Positions 17,305 to 25,415 of a DNA stretch of 64,000 nt are shown here, piece by piece (within the stretch, counting starts at the first letter, position 1; each line of letters opens with the position of its first letter). The position numbers and the translations under genes are program-made. This DNA comes from Kyrpidia tusciae DSM 2912 (GTDB lineage: Bacteria > Bacillota > Bacilli > Kyrpidiales > Kyrpidiaceae). The DNA is taken from contig NC_014098.1 of assembly GCF_000092905.1 (NCBI RefSeq), forward strand, positions 1,116,001 to 1,180,000, given 5' to 3'. The notes beneath the pieces were generated by a model, which was not told where the DNA came from, searched no databases, and saw only the letters and a list, made by a program, of their open reading frames with translations.

Positions 17305-19254
17305 GTGAATACACCGTTTTCAGATCACCAATTGTCAATTGTGCAGACGGGTGAACAAGTGAATCGATGGGAAGCGTGGGTTAAAGACGGCATTCTTGAT
17401 CCAAAGCTGCGTAAACCGATTAAATCATCTTGGGAGAGGTGTAAAAGCATGGGGGTCGCTTTCAGCACAGATGCGGCCCCTATCCGCATGAAACGCGCCG
17501 AAGTTCAGCATATTTCGTCCTTTTACCGGGAAATGATCGAGGTTGCGTTACCGATAATGAGGTACGTTCAGCGGGAGCATGGTTCTGATCAGGCGGTGGT
17601 CACGTTGAGTGACCACACGGGGCTGCTACTGCAAGTCACGGTTGATAACGATGACTTACTGAAACATGTGAAACATCGACACTTTTTTGAAGGTGCCGAT
17701 TGGAGCGAGAGTGGAGCGGGCACGAACGCCGTCGGGACGGCTGTCATCGAAAAACACCCTGTTCGAGTCATTGGTGCGGAACATTATTGTGCAGGTTGGC
17801 ATGAATGGGCGTGTTCGGCGGTTCCGATTTCCGAGCCTTTAACGGGGACCCTGTTGGGTGTTCTCGACATTACAAGCCGACGTCAGTGGTATGAAACTCA
17901 CAATCTTCCACTCATTCAATGGGCTGCGAATCGAATCGGGCAAGATTTACACAAGAATGCGATTTCGGACGCCTTTTTTGGCCTTGTTCAAGAGTTGGAT
18001 AAGCCTGCGTTTTTATTGAACCGGCACTTGTATGTGACGTGGGCAAATGCCCAGGCGATGGCTGCAGGGATACGTTCGGGCGAACCATTGCCCGTTGTGG
18101 ACGGTCCTCCGGAATTGCTCACCGGGCAAGATCATGGGACATACGTACAAGAATTTAGATTGGGGGAGGGGGATGTACGGACGCTGTTAAAGGTGATTCC
18201 GTACCGATTATGGGGACTGGATTTGGGTGTGTTGTGTCTCATGATGCCAACATCCGGCGGAAAATTTACGGCGAAATCATTTTCGAAGAGCAAGGCGATG
18301 TCCCCGGTCGATTGGACAACCCATTACACGATGGACTCTATAATAGGGAGAACTCCTGTCATACTCGAGGCGAAACGACTTGCCCACAAGGCGGCGAATC
18401 TTTCGGCTCCGGTGTTTCTGGCGGGGGAATCAGGCACAGGGAAAGAGCTTTTTGCTCATGCGATCCACGCTTCGGGACCTCGTCGTTCCGGTCCTTTTGT
18501 AGCTGTCAATTGTGGAACTCTCCAACGAGAATTGGCGGCGAGTGAGCTGTTTGGTTATGAGGAAGGGGCGTTTACGGGCGCAAAAAAGCACGGTCAACGA
18601 GGGAAATTCCTTTTGGCAGACAAAGGGACCATTTTTCTGGACGAAATCGCTGAGTTGCCGATCGATTGCCAAAGTCTATTGTTGCGCGTGCTGGAGGAAG
18701 GGCGAGTAGTTCCCGTTGGTGGAACGCGCCCCATTCACGTAGATGTTCGGGTGATCACTGCTACCCACAAGAACCTGGACCAGGAAGTGCAGAGTGGTCG
18801 GTTCCGAAAAGACTTATTCTATCGTCTGTCAGCTTTATGGATCCGCTTACCCTCCTTGCGGGAACGTTCCGAAGATATCCCACTTCTCGTGGATACGTTT
18901 CTACGGCAATTTGCCAAAGAGATGGGAAGAACCTCCGTCCGACTATCTCCTGAAGCGATGCAACGTCTGACCGAACATTCCTGGCCAGGGAACATTCGAG
19001 AATTGAAAAATGTTCTCCAACGGGCTGTGTTCTTGTGCGATGGCAATGTGATTGAGCCGCGGCACATTTGTCTGGCCGGGCCCTTTGAAAATGCACCGTC
19101 CGTGGATACGGCCAAAAAACGCAGAAGCATCCACCGCTCTCTGGTTGAACAGGCTTTACGAGAGAGCGGTGGAAATGTGACTGAAGCAGCCCAAACCCTG
19201 GGAATTTCCCGAGCAACTATGTACAGGAAAATGAAACTATTCAATTTAATCTAG
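17305..19254 (+). CDS. Second sigma-54-dependent AcoR/AcxR-type activator
   Basis: About 649 residues and a paralogue of the protein at 7982. It has a GAF-like sensor with GADWSESGAGTNAVGTA, an AAA+ domain with Walker A GESGTGKE (about 372), the GAFTGA loop (about 420) and FLDEIAELP, and a Fis-type HTH at the end (VTEAAQTLGISRATMYRKMK). GTG 17305 is preferred because AGGTGGTGATC lies directly upstream; GTG 17293 in the same frame is possible. It follows aacS by less than 30 bp and may be cotranscribed. It presumably activates the sigma-54 promoter at 19371. The HTH differs enough from the first activator to suggest its own site. Confidence 0.87.
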   Translation: MNTPFSDHQLSIVQTGEQVNRWEAWVKDGILDPKLRKPIKSSWERCKSMGVAFSTDAAPIRMKRAEVQHISSFYREMIEVALPIMRYVQREHGSDQAVVTLSDHTGLLLQVTVDNDDLLKHVKHRHFFEGADWSESGAGTNAVGTAVIEKHPVRVIGAEHYCAGWHEWACSAVPISEPLTGTLLGVLDITSRRQWYETHNLPLIQWAANRIGQDLHKNAISDAFFGLVQELDKPAFLLNRHLYVTWANAQAMAAGIRSGEPLPVVDGPPELLTGQDHGTYVQEFRLGEGDVRTLLKVIPYRLWGLDLGVLCLMMPTSGGKFTAKSFSKSKAMSPVDWTTHYTMDSIIGRTPVILEAKRLAHKAANLSAPVFLAGESGTGKELFAHAIHASGPRRSGPFVAVNCGTLQRELAASELFGYEEGAFTGAKKHGQRGKFLLADKGTIFLDEIAELPIDCQSLLLRVLEEGRVVPVGGTRPIHVDVRVITATHKNLDQEVQSGRFRKDLFYRLSALWIRLPSLRERSEDIPLLVDTFLRQFAKEMGRTSVRLSPEAMQRLTEHSWPGNIRELKNVLQRAVFLCDGNVIEPRHICLAGPFENAPSVDTAKKRRSIHRSLVEQALRESGGNVTEAAQTLGISRATMYRKMKLFNLI

Positions 19255-19301
19255 AGGTTTGGGGTATACACGCTGAGCCTCATTGTTGCAAAGCGACAGT
19301 G

Positions 19302-19327
19302 TGAGACAGTGAGACATAAACTGAGAC
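19302..19327 (+). promoter_or_regulatory. Three direct repeats TGAGAC(A), candidate activator site
   Basis: TGAGACA at 19302-19308 and 19310-19316 and TGAGAC at 19322-19327, about 45-70 bp before the sigma-54 promoter. They differ from the palindrome in front of the first operon, which fits separate control by the two activators. Confidence 0.45.
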
Positions 19328-19336
19328 GTTAACCAT

Positions 19337-19355
19337 GCGCCGAGGGCGCTTTTTT
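19337..19355 (+). terminator. Terminator of the second activator gene
   Basis: GCGCC (19337-19341) and GGCGC (19345-19349) form a short stem followed by six T. It lies between the direct repeats and the sigma-54 promoter. Confidence 0.7.
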
Positions 19356-19370
19356 CATGTCTTGTAATCG

Positions 19371-19388
19371 CTGGCACGATAGTTGCTT
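19371..19388 (+). promoter_or_regulatory. Sigma-54 promoter of the second carboxylase operon
   Basis: CTGGCACGATAGTTGCTT is a perfect -24/-12 element (TGGCAC-N5-TTGC), 53 bp before the alpha subunit start. Confidence 0.87.
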
Positions 19389-19440
19389 ATCGTGTCTCTC
19401 GGAACAACAATTCATTGATCAGAACTAGGGAGGGGGAAAA

Positions 19441-21648
19441 ATGGCATTTTCGGTTGGAGCGTCTACTCGAGTGAGTCTGAAACAGTTGGTGCAGGAAGTG
19501 GCTGAACGGACGCGGAACACGGGGCATTATGCCGGTCTCGTCGAATTAGAGTTGCGCGACAAGAATCCCTTTCGGTGGGAAGAAGCCATGACGAAACTGA
19601 TTGCCTCGGCGGTGACCGCCCGGGAGGTGGCTGTTCACATTGCTGCATCGCCGCTCACGCGGAGTCTTGGTGAGACGTGTTTTGCTCTCTTTACCGCGGA
19701 CGGGGATGCGGTCGCGTTATCGACCGGCATTATTGTCCATGTTCACACCATGAGTGAAGACATTAAGCAAATGATCGAGGCGGGCTACGAGGAGTTTCCC
19801 GGGATACGCGAAGGCGACATTTACTCCAATAATGACCCAGCTCTCGGTAACGTGCACACGACAGACATTCATACCTTGGTACCGATTTTCTATCAGGGTG
19901 AGTTGGTGGGCTGGGCGGGCGGGGTGACGCATCAAGTCGATATTGGAGGCGTAACCCCGGGCCACGACATTGTTGCGGCCACGTCTCGCTATGAAGACGG
20001 GCTGTACATGACCAATGAGAAAATCGGGGAACAGGGAAAATTGCTGCCACACTATCTGTTGCGATCAAGGCAAGGGGTGCGAACCCCTCTATACTACGAC
20101 CTGGATGAAAAAGCGCGCATTGCCGGGGCAGAAATGATCAAGCGCGCGGTGATTCAATTTATCGACGAGTACGGATTGGATTTCTATCTTCGTCTGTCCC
20201 GAGAAGTCATTGAGTTCTCTCGTCGGAATTTCCTGGCTCGAGTGAAAGAACGGTTGATACCAGGACGATTTCGTGCAACCGCCTTTGTAGATACCCCTTT
20301 TTCCAAGGAGGCCTGGCAACCTCAAGCTCAGAGGGACACATTGCATCATTTGCCGTTAGAAGTGGTGGTCAAGGCGGACGGAACATTGCGGCTTGACTTT
20401 GAGGGTAACAGCGGTTACGGCCCGTGGGCGTGGAACACTGCGTTGGCTTCCGTCCTTGGGGCATTGTGGGTCGTTCTTTCGCAGATGCTCGGGTACAGTG
20501 AAGTGGTTAATGAGGGATACAATTTGGCCCTTGAGACCTATCGTCCACCGCGCACATGGCTTAACAACAATGAAGTGTACGATTTATCCAGACAAACGCC
20601 TTGGTACCTGACAATTCCGATTTACACGGGATTATATCGGTCGCTTCAACGAGGATTTTTGAGTCGCGGCTATGTGGAAGAAGGGGCGTCCGGGTACGGG
20701 ATGACCGCAGATCCAACCCAAGGGGGAATGGTACTGAGCGGTACGACAGGGGAACCCAAGGGGGTCTATGCACCGATCACGACATTTGAAATTTCCGCCG
20801 TTGGAATGGGTGCTAATGCAACCAGGGACGGCATTGACCACGGTTATGCCATGTGGAACCCCGAGTCGGACATGGGGGACGTTGAGGAGTGGGAGCGGTT
20901 GCAAATGGGCCTGCGTTACCTTTCCCGTCGCATCAAACCGAACAGTGCCGGCTACGGGCGTCGAAGAGGGGGCGCCGGTTTTGAAACGATGGGTTTGTTC
21001 TACGGGGTCGCCGGGGCTCAAGCTTTCAGCTTAAACCAGGGCATGGTGTTTACCAATGCAGGGAACTGCGGTGGCTATCCTGCGTTCGCATCCTATACGT
21101 TGCACGTGAGAAAAACGGATATTGAGCAGTTGTGGCGGAACCATCAACCTTATCCCCAAGGGGACGACCCAGATTCCCCTGAGGTGAACAAACTCCCTTC
21201 TGCAGAGGTCACCCGATTGCCGTACGGCACCTACTACCCTCGACCGTTTGATCAGGGCGACTTGATCTACATGAAATATAACGGTGGCCCGGGATATGGA
21301 GATCCGTTGGAGCGTCCGATTGAGCTGTGCGAAAGGGATCTGAATGACGGGATCTACACGGAACGCATCATGGAAAGCGTTTACGGCATTATAGCATCAC
21401 GGGATCTACATGGAGGATTTGTCGTCGATCGAAAAAAGTCCGAAGTGAAACGGGCGGAGATCCGTCGAACTCGGCGTGAACGTTCGGTGGATTTTGCCGA
21501 ATTTTATCACCGAGAACGAAACCGCGTCCTCAGCGGGGAGCTCACCCCGGTTGTGCGTGCTATGTATGCGGAGTTGGCGGATGTAGGGCCAAGATGGTGG
21601 GAGGAATATCGGGCAGTGTGGCAGTTGCCGGAGGAATTTACCTTATAA
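19441..21648 (+). CDS. Second acetone-carboxylase-type alpha subunit
   Basis: 735 residues, colinear with the protein at 12383. It keeps the metal segment (SNNDPALGNVHTTDIHTLVP and GWAGGVTHQVDIGG), although details differ (GNVHT for GDVHT). It has the GGAGFETMGLFY-type C-terminal region. It should carboxylate acetone or another ketone such as butanone; substrate not readable from sequence. GGGAGGGGG precedes ATG 19441. It is the first gene of an alpha-beta-gamma operon, an order opposite to that of the first set. Confidence 0.85.
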   Translation: MAFSVGASTRVSLKQLVQEVAERTRNTGHYAGLVELELRDKNPFRWEEAMTKLIASAVTAREVAVHIAASPLTRSLGETCFALFTADGDAVALSTGIIVHVHTMSEDIKQMIEAGYEEFPGIREGDIYSNNDPALGNVHTTDIHTLVPIFYQGELVGWAGGVTHQVDIGGVTPGHDIVAATSRYEDGLYMTNEKIGEQGKLLPHYLLRSRQGVRTPLYYDLDEKARIAGAEMIKRAVIQFIDEYGLDFYLRLSREVIEFSRRNFLARVKERLIPGRFRATAFVDTPFSKEAWQPQAQRDTLHHLPLEVVVKADGTLRLDFEGNSGYGPWAWNTALASVLGALWVVLSQMLGYSEVVNEGYNLALETYRPPRTWLNNNEVYDLSRQTPWYLTIPIYTGLYRSLQRGFLSRGYVEEGASGYGMTADPTQGGMVLSGTTGEPKGVYAPITTFEISAVGMGANATRDGIDHGYAMWNPESDMGDVEEWERLQMGLRYLSRRIKPNSAGYGRRRGGAGFETMGLFYGVAGAQAFSLNQGMVFTNAGNCGGYPAFASYTLHVRKTDIEQLWRNHQPYPQGDDPDSPEVNKLPSAEVTRLPYGTYYPRPFDQGDLIYMKYNGGPGYGDPLERPIELCERDLNDGIYTERIMESVYGIIASRDLHGGFVVDRKKSEVKRAEIRRTRRERSVDFAEFYHRERNRVLSGELTPVVRAMYAELADVGPRWWEEYRAVWQLPEEFTL

Positions 21649-21688
21649 TATCTGGTTCAAGCCATTCTTCTCGAAAGGAGGAAGTTGT

Positions 21689-23980
21689 ATGACCCAACGT
21701 CAAACGCGAATCTTGGCCATTGACACCGGTGGCACGATGACCGACACGATACTGATCGATACCAATGGCCAGTTTGTGGTGGGTAAAGCGCAAACCACCC
21801 CTGACGCGGTTTCCAAAGGGATCATGGAGTCTTTAAAAGATGCGGCGGGCCAGTGGGATATAAACCTTCAAGAGGCCGTGTCGGGATTAGAATTGGTCGT
21901 ATACACTGGAACGTTAATGCTGAACCGTGTGGTGAGCCGGACCGGTATGGCACCTTTGGGGGTTTTGACCAGTTCCGGCTTTGAAGATACACTACGGTTT
22001 GGCCGGGCGCGACAGTCTTGGCATCATTTGTCCCTCCCAGAACGACTGCATGCGGTGTCCCACTTTCATCCGGATCCTCTCGTAAGCCGAGATTTTATCA
22101 AAGGGGTGCGGGAGCGGGTCCTCCAAACGGGTCAAGTGATGATCCCCCTCTATGAAGAGGATGTGCGTGAGGCAACCTTGGACCTTTTGGATCGGGGCGC
22201 TAGAGCGATTATCATCTGCTATTTGAATTCTTTCGTCAATCCGTCTCACGAAATCCGTACCGCGGAAATCGTCAGCGACATACTGAAGGAGCGGGGGATG
22301 CAGATCCCAGTGTTTCTCTCTCACCGGGTACACCCGATCTTGGGGGAGGCGGGAAGGCTGAACGCTGTGGTGATTCAGGTTTACGCGGCGGAACCGTCCC
22401 GGGATCAGTTGAGAGATCTTGAGGGTACGTTCAGGGATCAAGGCAGCCATGCGGGAGTACGGCTACTGACTAACTATGGCACCACGGTTTCCACTGCTTA
22501 CGATCAACTGATTCATACCGTGAATTCGGGCCCGACGGGCGGCATCATCGGGGCCCAGTTTCTCGGGAGCGTTTATGATCTCAAGTACCTAATTGCGACG
22601 GATGTAGGCGGGACGACTTTCGACGTCGGAGCGGTGATCAATGGACAGATTGTACTTCGGGATTCGGGAATCATCGATCAGTTTTGGGTAAATACACCGA
22701 TGGTAGCGGTCGATTCAATTGGTTCCGGTACCGGATCGTTTGTCCGGGTGGATCCGGTTACCCAACGGGTTCGCCTCGGTCCCGACAGTGCGGGGTACCG
22801 TGTGGGGGTGTGTTGGCCCGAAGGTGGGGTCGACACCGTAACCGTTAACGATGCCAACCTCATTCTCGGGTATCTAAATCCGGATAACTTTCTGGGTGGC
22901 CAGGTAAAATTGGATCGGGAGCGAGCGACGCGGCTGTTCAAGGAGCAAATCGCGGACCGTCTGGGTATCGATGTATTCGAAGCGGCTTGGGGAGTTCACA
23001 ACCTGGCCAATCTCACGCTCAAGCTTCATTTGCAACAGGTCATGCTCGGAATGGGATTCGGACCAGAGGTATTTCATCTCGTTGGATATGGGGGTGGAGG
23101 TCCCCTTCACGCCATTGGGTACACCCATGGTCTGGACCTGGCCGGAGTGATGATTCCAACCTGGGCCCCGGGCTTTTCCGCGTTCGGTGCGGCTTGCGGG
23201 GAATATGGTGTACGACAGGAAATTTCCACGGATATTTTTGTGCCACCTCCACCGGGTGTAGATCCCACTGGAATCGCGTTGCAGATCATGCGTGGTGCTT
23301 ACGATACCTTACCTCCTGATGTCAAGGGCAATGTCGATGAACAGTTAGCCCAAGGTCTGCGGTTGGAAGCCGCCATGAGAGGTGTGTTGAATCAGGTCGC
23401 GCTGGACCAGCTGAGCCGAGCGTGGAGTTCTCTGAAAGGCCAGATTGAGCTGGAAGCCTCTCGGGAGGGTCTGGATCCGACTCGATTGCGTTTTGTGTTT
23501 GGTGCGCGGATGCGCTACGCCGGTATGTTGGATGATCTGGAAGTACAGACTGGGGCCCCAGAGATCAAACCGGAAACTCTCTCTGAATTGGCGGAGCAAT
23601 TCGAAGTGAGTTTTGACAAGGTATATGCCCGGGCAGCTCGGAGCACCGAGTTTGGGTACCAAATTACTCGGGCTGTAGTCACGGGGTATTACGAAAGTGT
23701 AAGGCCCACTGTGCCGGAAGAGTCGTTGGACGGTGAAACACCGGCGCAAGGCTGTCGAAAAGACCACAGACCGATATTTTGGAACGGCACCTGGCATGAG
23801 TCGGATGTATATGAAATGGATCGGGTTCGGGCAGGGAATGTGTTGACAGGTCCGTGTTTGGTGGAGTCGCCCGCGACGACTATTCTAGTTCCGCCGGAGT
23901 ATCGGCTTTATATGGACCGCCGACGGGTGTTCTGGGTGGTCCGGCCCGGCGAGGATGTAGCGATGTATAAGGGAAGGTGA
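21689..23980 (+). CDS. Second acetone-carboxylase-type beta subunit, with an extra segment
   Basis: 763 residues with the same ATPase motifs as AcxA: ILAIDTGGTMTDTILI, LIATDVGGTTFDVGAVI, DSIGSGTGSFVRV and GYGGGGPLHAIGY. It is about 48 residues longer than its paralogue, and most of the extra length lies after GEYGVRQEISTD, in a segment with VPPPPGVDP and DTLPPDVKGNVDEQLAQG (about residues 515-560). That segment is close to the region that joins the other subunits in the known enzyme, so it could bear on specificity or assembly. Start ATG 21689 has AAAGGAGGAAG. Its stop is 4 bp before the gamma gene. Confidence 0.85.
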   Translation: MTQRQTRILAIDTGGTMTDTILIDTNGQFVVGKAQTTPDAVSKGIMESLKDAAGQWDINLQEAVSGLELVVYTGTLMLNRVVSRTGMAPLGVLTSSGFEDTLRFGRARQSWHHLSLPERLHAVSHFHPDPLVSRDFIKGVRERVLQTGQVMIPLYEEDVREATLDLLDRGARAIIICYLNSFVNPSHEIRTAEIVSDILKERGMQIPVFLSHRVHPILGEAGRLNAVVIQVYAAEPSRDQLRDLEGTFRDQGSHAGVRLLTNYGTTVSTAYDQLIHTVNSGPTGGIIGAQFLGSVYDLKYLIATDVGGTTFDVGAVINGQIVLRDSGIIDQFWVNTPMVAVDSIGSGTGSFVRVDPVTQRVRLGPDSAGYRVGVCWPEGGVDTVTVNDANLILGYLNPDNFLGGQVKLDRERATRLFKEQIADRLGIDVFEAAWGVHNLANLTLKLHLQQVMLGMGFGPEVFHLVGYGGGGPLHAIGYTHGLDLAGVMIPTWAPGFSAFGAACGEYGVRQEISTDIFVPPPPGVDPTGIALQIMRGAYDTLPPDVKGNVDEQLAQGLRLEAAMRGVLNQVALDQLSRAWSSLKGQIELEASREGLDPTRLRFVFGARMRYAGMLDDLEVQTGAPEIKPETLSELAEQFEVSFDKVYARAARSTEFGYQITRAVVTGYYESVRPTVPEESLDGETPAQGCRKDHRPIFWNGTWHESDVYEMDRVRAGNVLTGPCLVESPATTILVPPEYRLYMDRRRVFWVVRPGEDVAMYKGR

Positions 23981-23984
23981 GATC

Positions 23985-24557
23985 ATGGCGGTCAGTCGTG
24001 AGAAAATCCAGCGAATTGCCGATATGCTGGAGGGACGAATTTCTACCCAGGAGCTGTTTCGGGTGATCGCGGGACAGAAGGACCCCGAAGCCTTTGATGC
24101 GTTGGTGGCGTATTTTCAGGAGAAGGTGCCCTGGACTGAGCGTGTGATTCTTCCGCTTTCCGATCACCTTTGCATCGTGTCCAAGACTGAAGGAACAAAG
24201 AAAAAAGCGATTGTGAAATGTACCTGCGGATACGAATTCGAGGACTATCGTGTGAATTGGAAAGTGAAGGCGAGAGTTTATGTCCGCGAGTCATCGGAGG
24301 AATTTCACGAAATTTATCCCCAGTATATGCATGCTGAACCAGGTTGGCAGGTTTTGAGGGAGTATTATTGTCCTGGTTGCCTTACTTTGCTTGAGGTCGA
24401 GGCGGTCCCGGTTGGATATCCTCCTACTTTTGACGCTCTACCTGACATTCAAACCCTTTACAGAGATTGGCTTAGACGCGAATTGCCTGTGGACGATCAT
24501 ACATTTGAAGACCTGACGGCGGACTATGTGAAAACACATTTCACTGTAAATCACTGA
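23985..24557 (+). CDS. Second acetone-carboxylase-type gamma subunit
   Basis: 190 residues, about 25 longer than the first gamma, with an added C-terminal tail (VDDHTFEDLTADYVKTHF). Cys pairs CTCGYEF and CPGCLTL form the zinc-ribbon; the residue after the last Cys is Leu instead of Gly. GGGAAGGTGAGATC gives a strong site before ATG 23985. Last gene of the second operon, followed by a strong terminator. Confidence 0.85.
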   Translation: MAVSREKIQRIADMLEGRISTQELFRVIAGQKDPEAFDALVAYFQEKVPWTERVILPLSDHLCIVSKTEGTKKKAIVKCTCGYEFEDYRVNWKVKARVYVRESSEEFHEIYPQYMHAEPGWQVLREYYCPGCLTLLEVEAVPVGYPPTFDALPDIQTLYRDWLRRELPVDDHTFEDLTADYVKTHFTVNH

Positions 24558-24605
24558 AAACAAGAAGCATTGGATGGGTTGCCGACAAAATCTTGACTCA
24601 GGGTT

Positions 24606-24633
24606 AAACGGGCGGTGAGGCTGCCGCCCGTTT
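24606..24633. terminator. Bidirectional terminator between the carboxylase operon and the leftward LysM genes
   Basis: AAACGGGCGG (24606-24615) pairs perfectly with CCGCCCGTTT (24624-24633); T-rich on the + side, and the A-start gives a short T run on the other strand. Confidence 0.8.
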
Positions 24634-24639
24634 GTCTGA

Positions 24640-24837
24640 TTACATGCCTGGGTAAAACCACGAGGTCGGCAGGAGAAAGGTCCACGGGGCGGTTATAACT
24701 GCCAAGGTGGCCGATAATTTGGTCCGGGTAACCTTTTCCGCGACGATGCGCTTAAACGTGAAAAAGTAATTCAGCGCGTAAATGCACAGGGCGGAGAGAA
24801 TGGGTGCCTGCTGCAACGGTGAGGTCACGGCAGACAA
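24640..24837 (-). CDS. Possible small membrane protein
   Basis: 65 residues from a TTG, or fewer from a downstream GTG. Two hydrophobic stretches (ILSALCIYALNYFFTF and LSATLAVITAPWTFLL) flank a basic loop (KRIVAEKVTRTK), which would suit a two-helix membrane protein. It overlaps the end of the LysM gene by 13 bp and ends just before the terminator. No clear ribosome site and no family recognised. The hydrophobic pattern argues for a real gene, the poor start against. Confidence 0.35.
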   Translation of the reverse strand: MSAVTSPLQQAPILSALCIYALNYFFTFKRIVAEKVTRTKLSATLAVITAPWTFLLPTSWFYPGM

Positions 24838-25334
24838 ATCGTCTGTCCGATGAGCAGGGCCTCGGGACGAACGTGGGGATTCATCCTCATCAAAGCGTCG
24901 ACTGAAATATTAAACCGTTGGGCAATGGAGTAAAAGGTGTCGCCGGGCTGAACGATATAGCGGTGGGGACAGGTGACCGGCGGAACGGCGAGGGGGATGC
25001 AGATGATCTGCCCCACTCGCAGGTGGTAGGGATCGATCCCCGGGTTTGCCTCAATGAGATCGGCCAAGGAAACGTTGAAAAATTGTGCAATGGCAGCCAG
25101 GGTGTCCCCGGGGCGGATGGTGTAGTAATTTCCTTCTGGGCACGCCGGGTAGATGGGCTGATGAGGGATGCAGAGCTGTTGTCCGATGCGAAGATGGTAC
25201 GGGTCGACGAAGGGATTGGCCGAGATGATGGCACCGACGGTGGTCCGATAACGCTGGGCCAAGTGATACAGCGTATCACCCGGCCTCACAAAATAAGGAA
25301 ACGTTCGCGGTGGACAGGGCCTGAGGGCATTCAT
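24825..25334 (-). CDS. Protein with three LysM domains
   Basis: 169 residues made almost only of three LysM repeats: YFVRPGDTLYHLAQRY, YTIRPGDTLAAIAQFF and YIVQPGDTFYSIAQRF, each ending in an IGQ.(I/L)C(I/L)P-type motif. LysM binds peptidoglycan or chitin-like glycans. No signal peptide or catalytic domain is visible, which resembles the LysM proteins of spore coats or surfaces (for example SafA-like or YaaH-type modules). The start MNALRPCPP at 25334 has AAGAGGTGG upstream; a longer frame to 25394 lacks a site. Confidence 0.85.
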   Translation of the reverse strand: MNALRPCPPRTFPYFVRPGDTLYHLAQRYRTTVGAIISANPFVDPYHLRIGQQLCIPHQPIYPACPEGNYYTIRPGDTLAAIAQFFNVSLADLIEANPGIDPYHLRVGQIICIPLAVPPVTCPHRYIVQPGDTFYSIAQRFNISVDALMRMNPHVRPEALLIGQTICLP

Positions 25335-25415
25335 CGGCGGTTTTCCACCTCTTGTCACCGGAAATTTGCCCCATTGTATGCGAATCCGGCCCAAGGTGTG
25401 CGGCTGTCCCCCAGG

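Noticed and set aside
19320-19400. Riboswitch before the second carboxylase operon
   Set aside because: The structures are explained by a terminator and a sigma-54 promoter.
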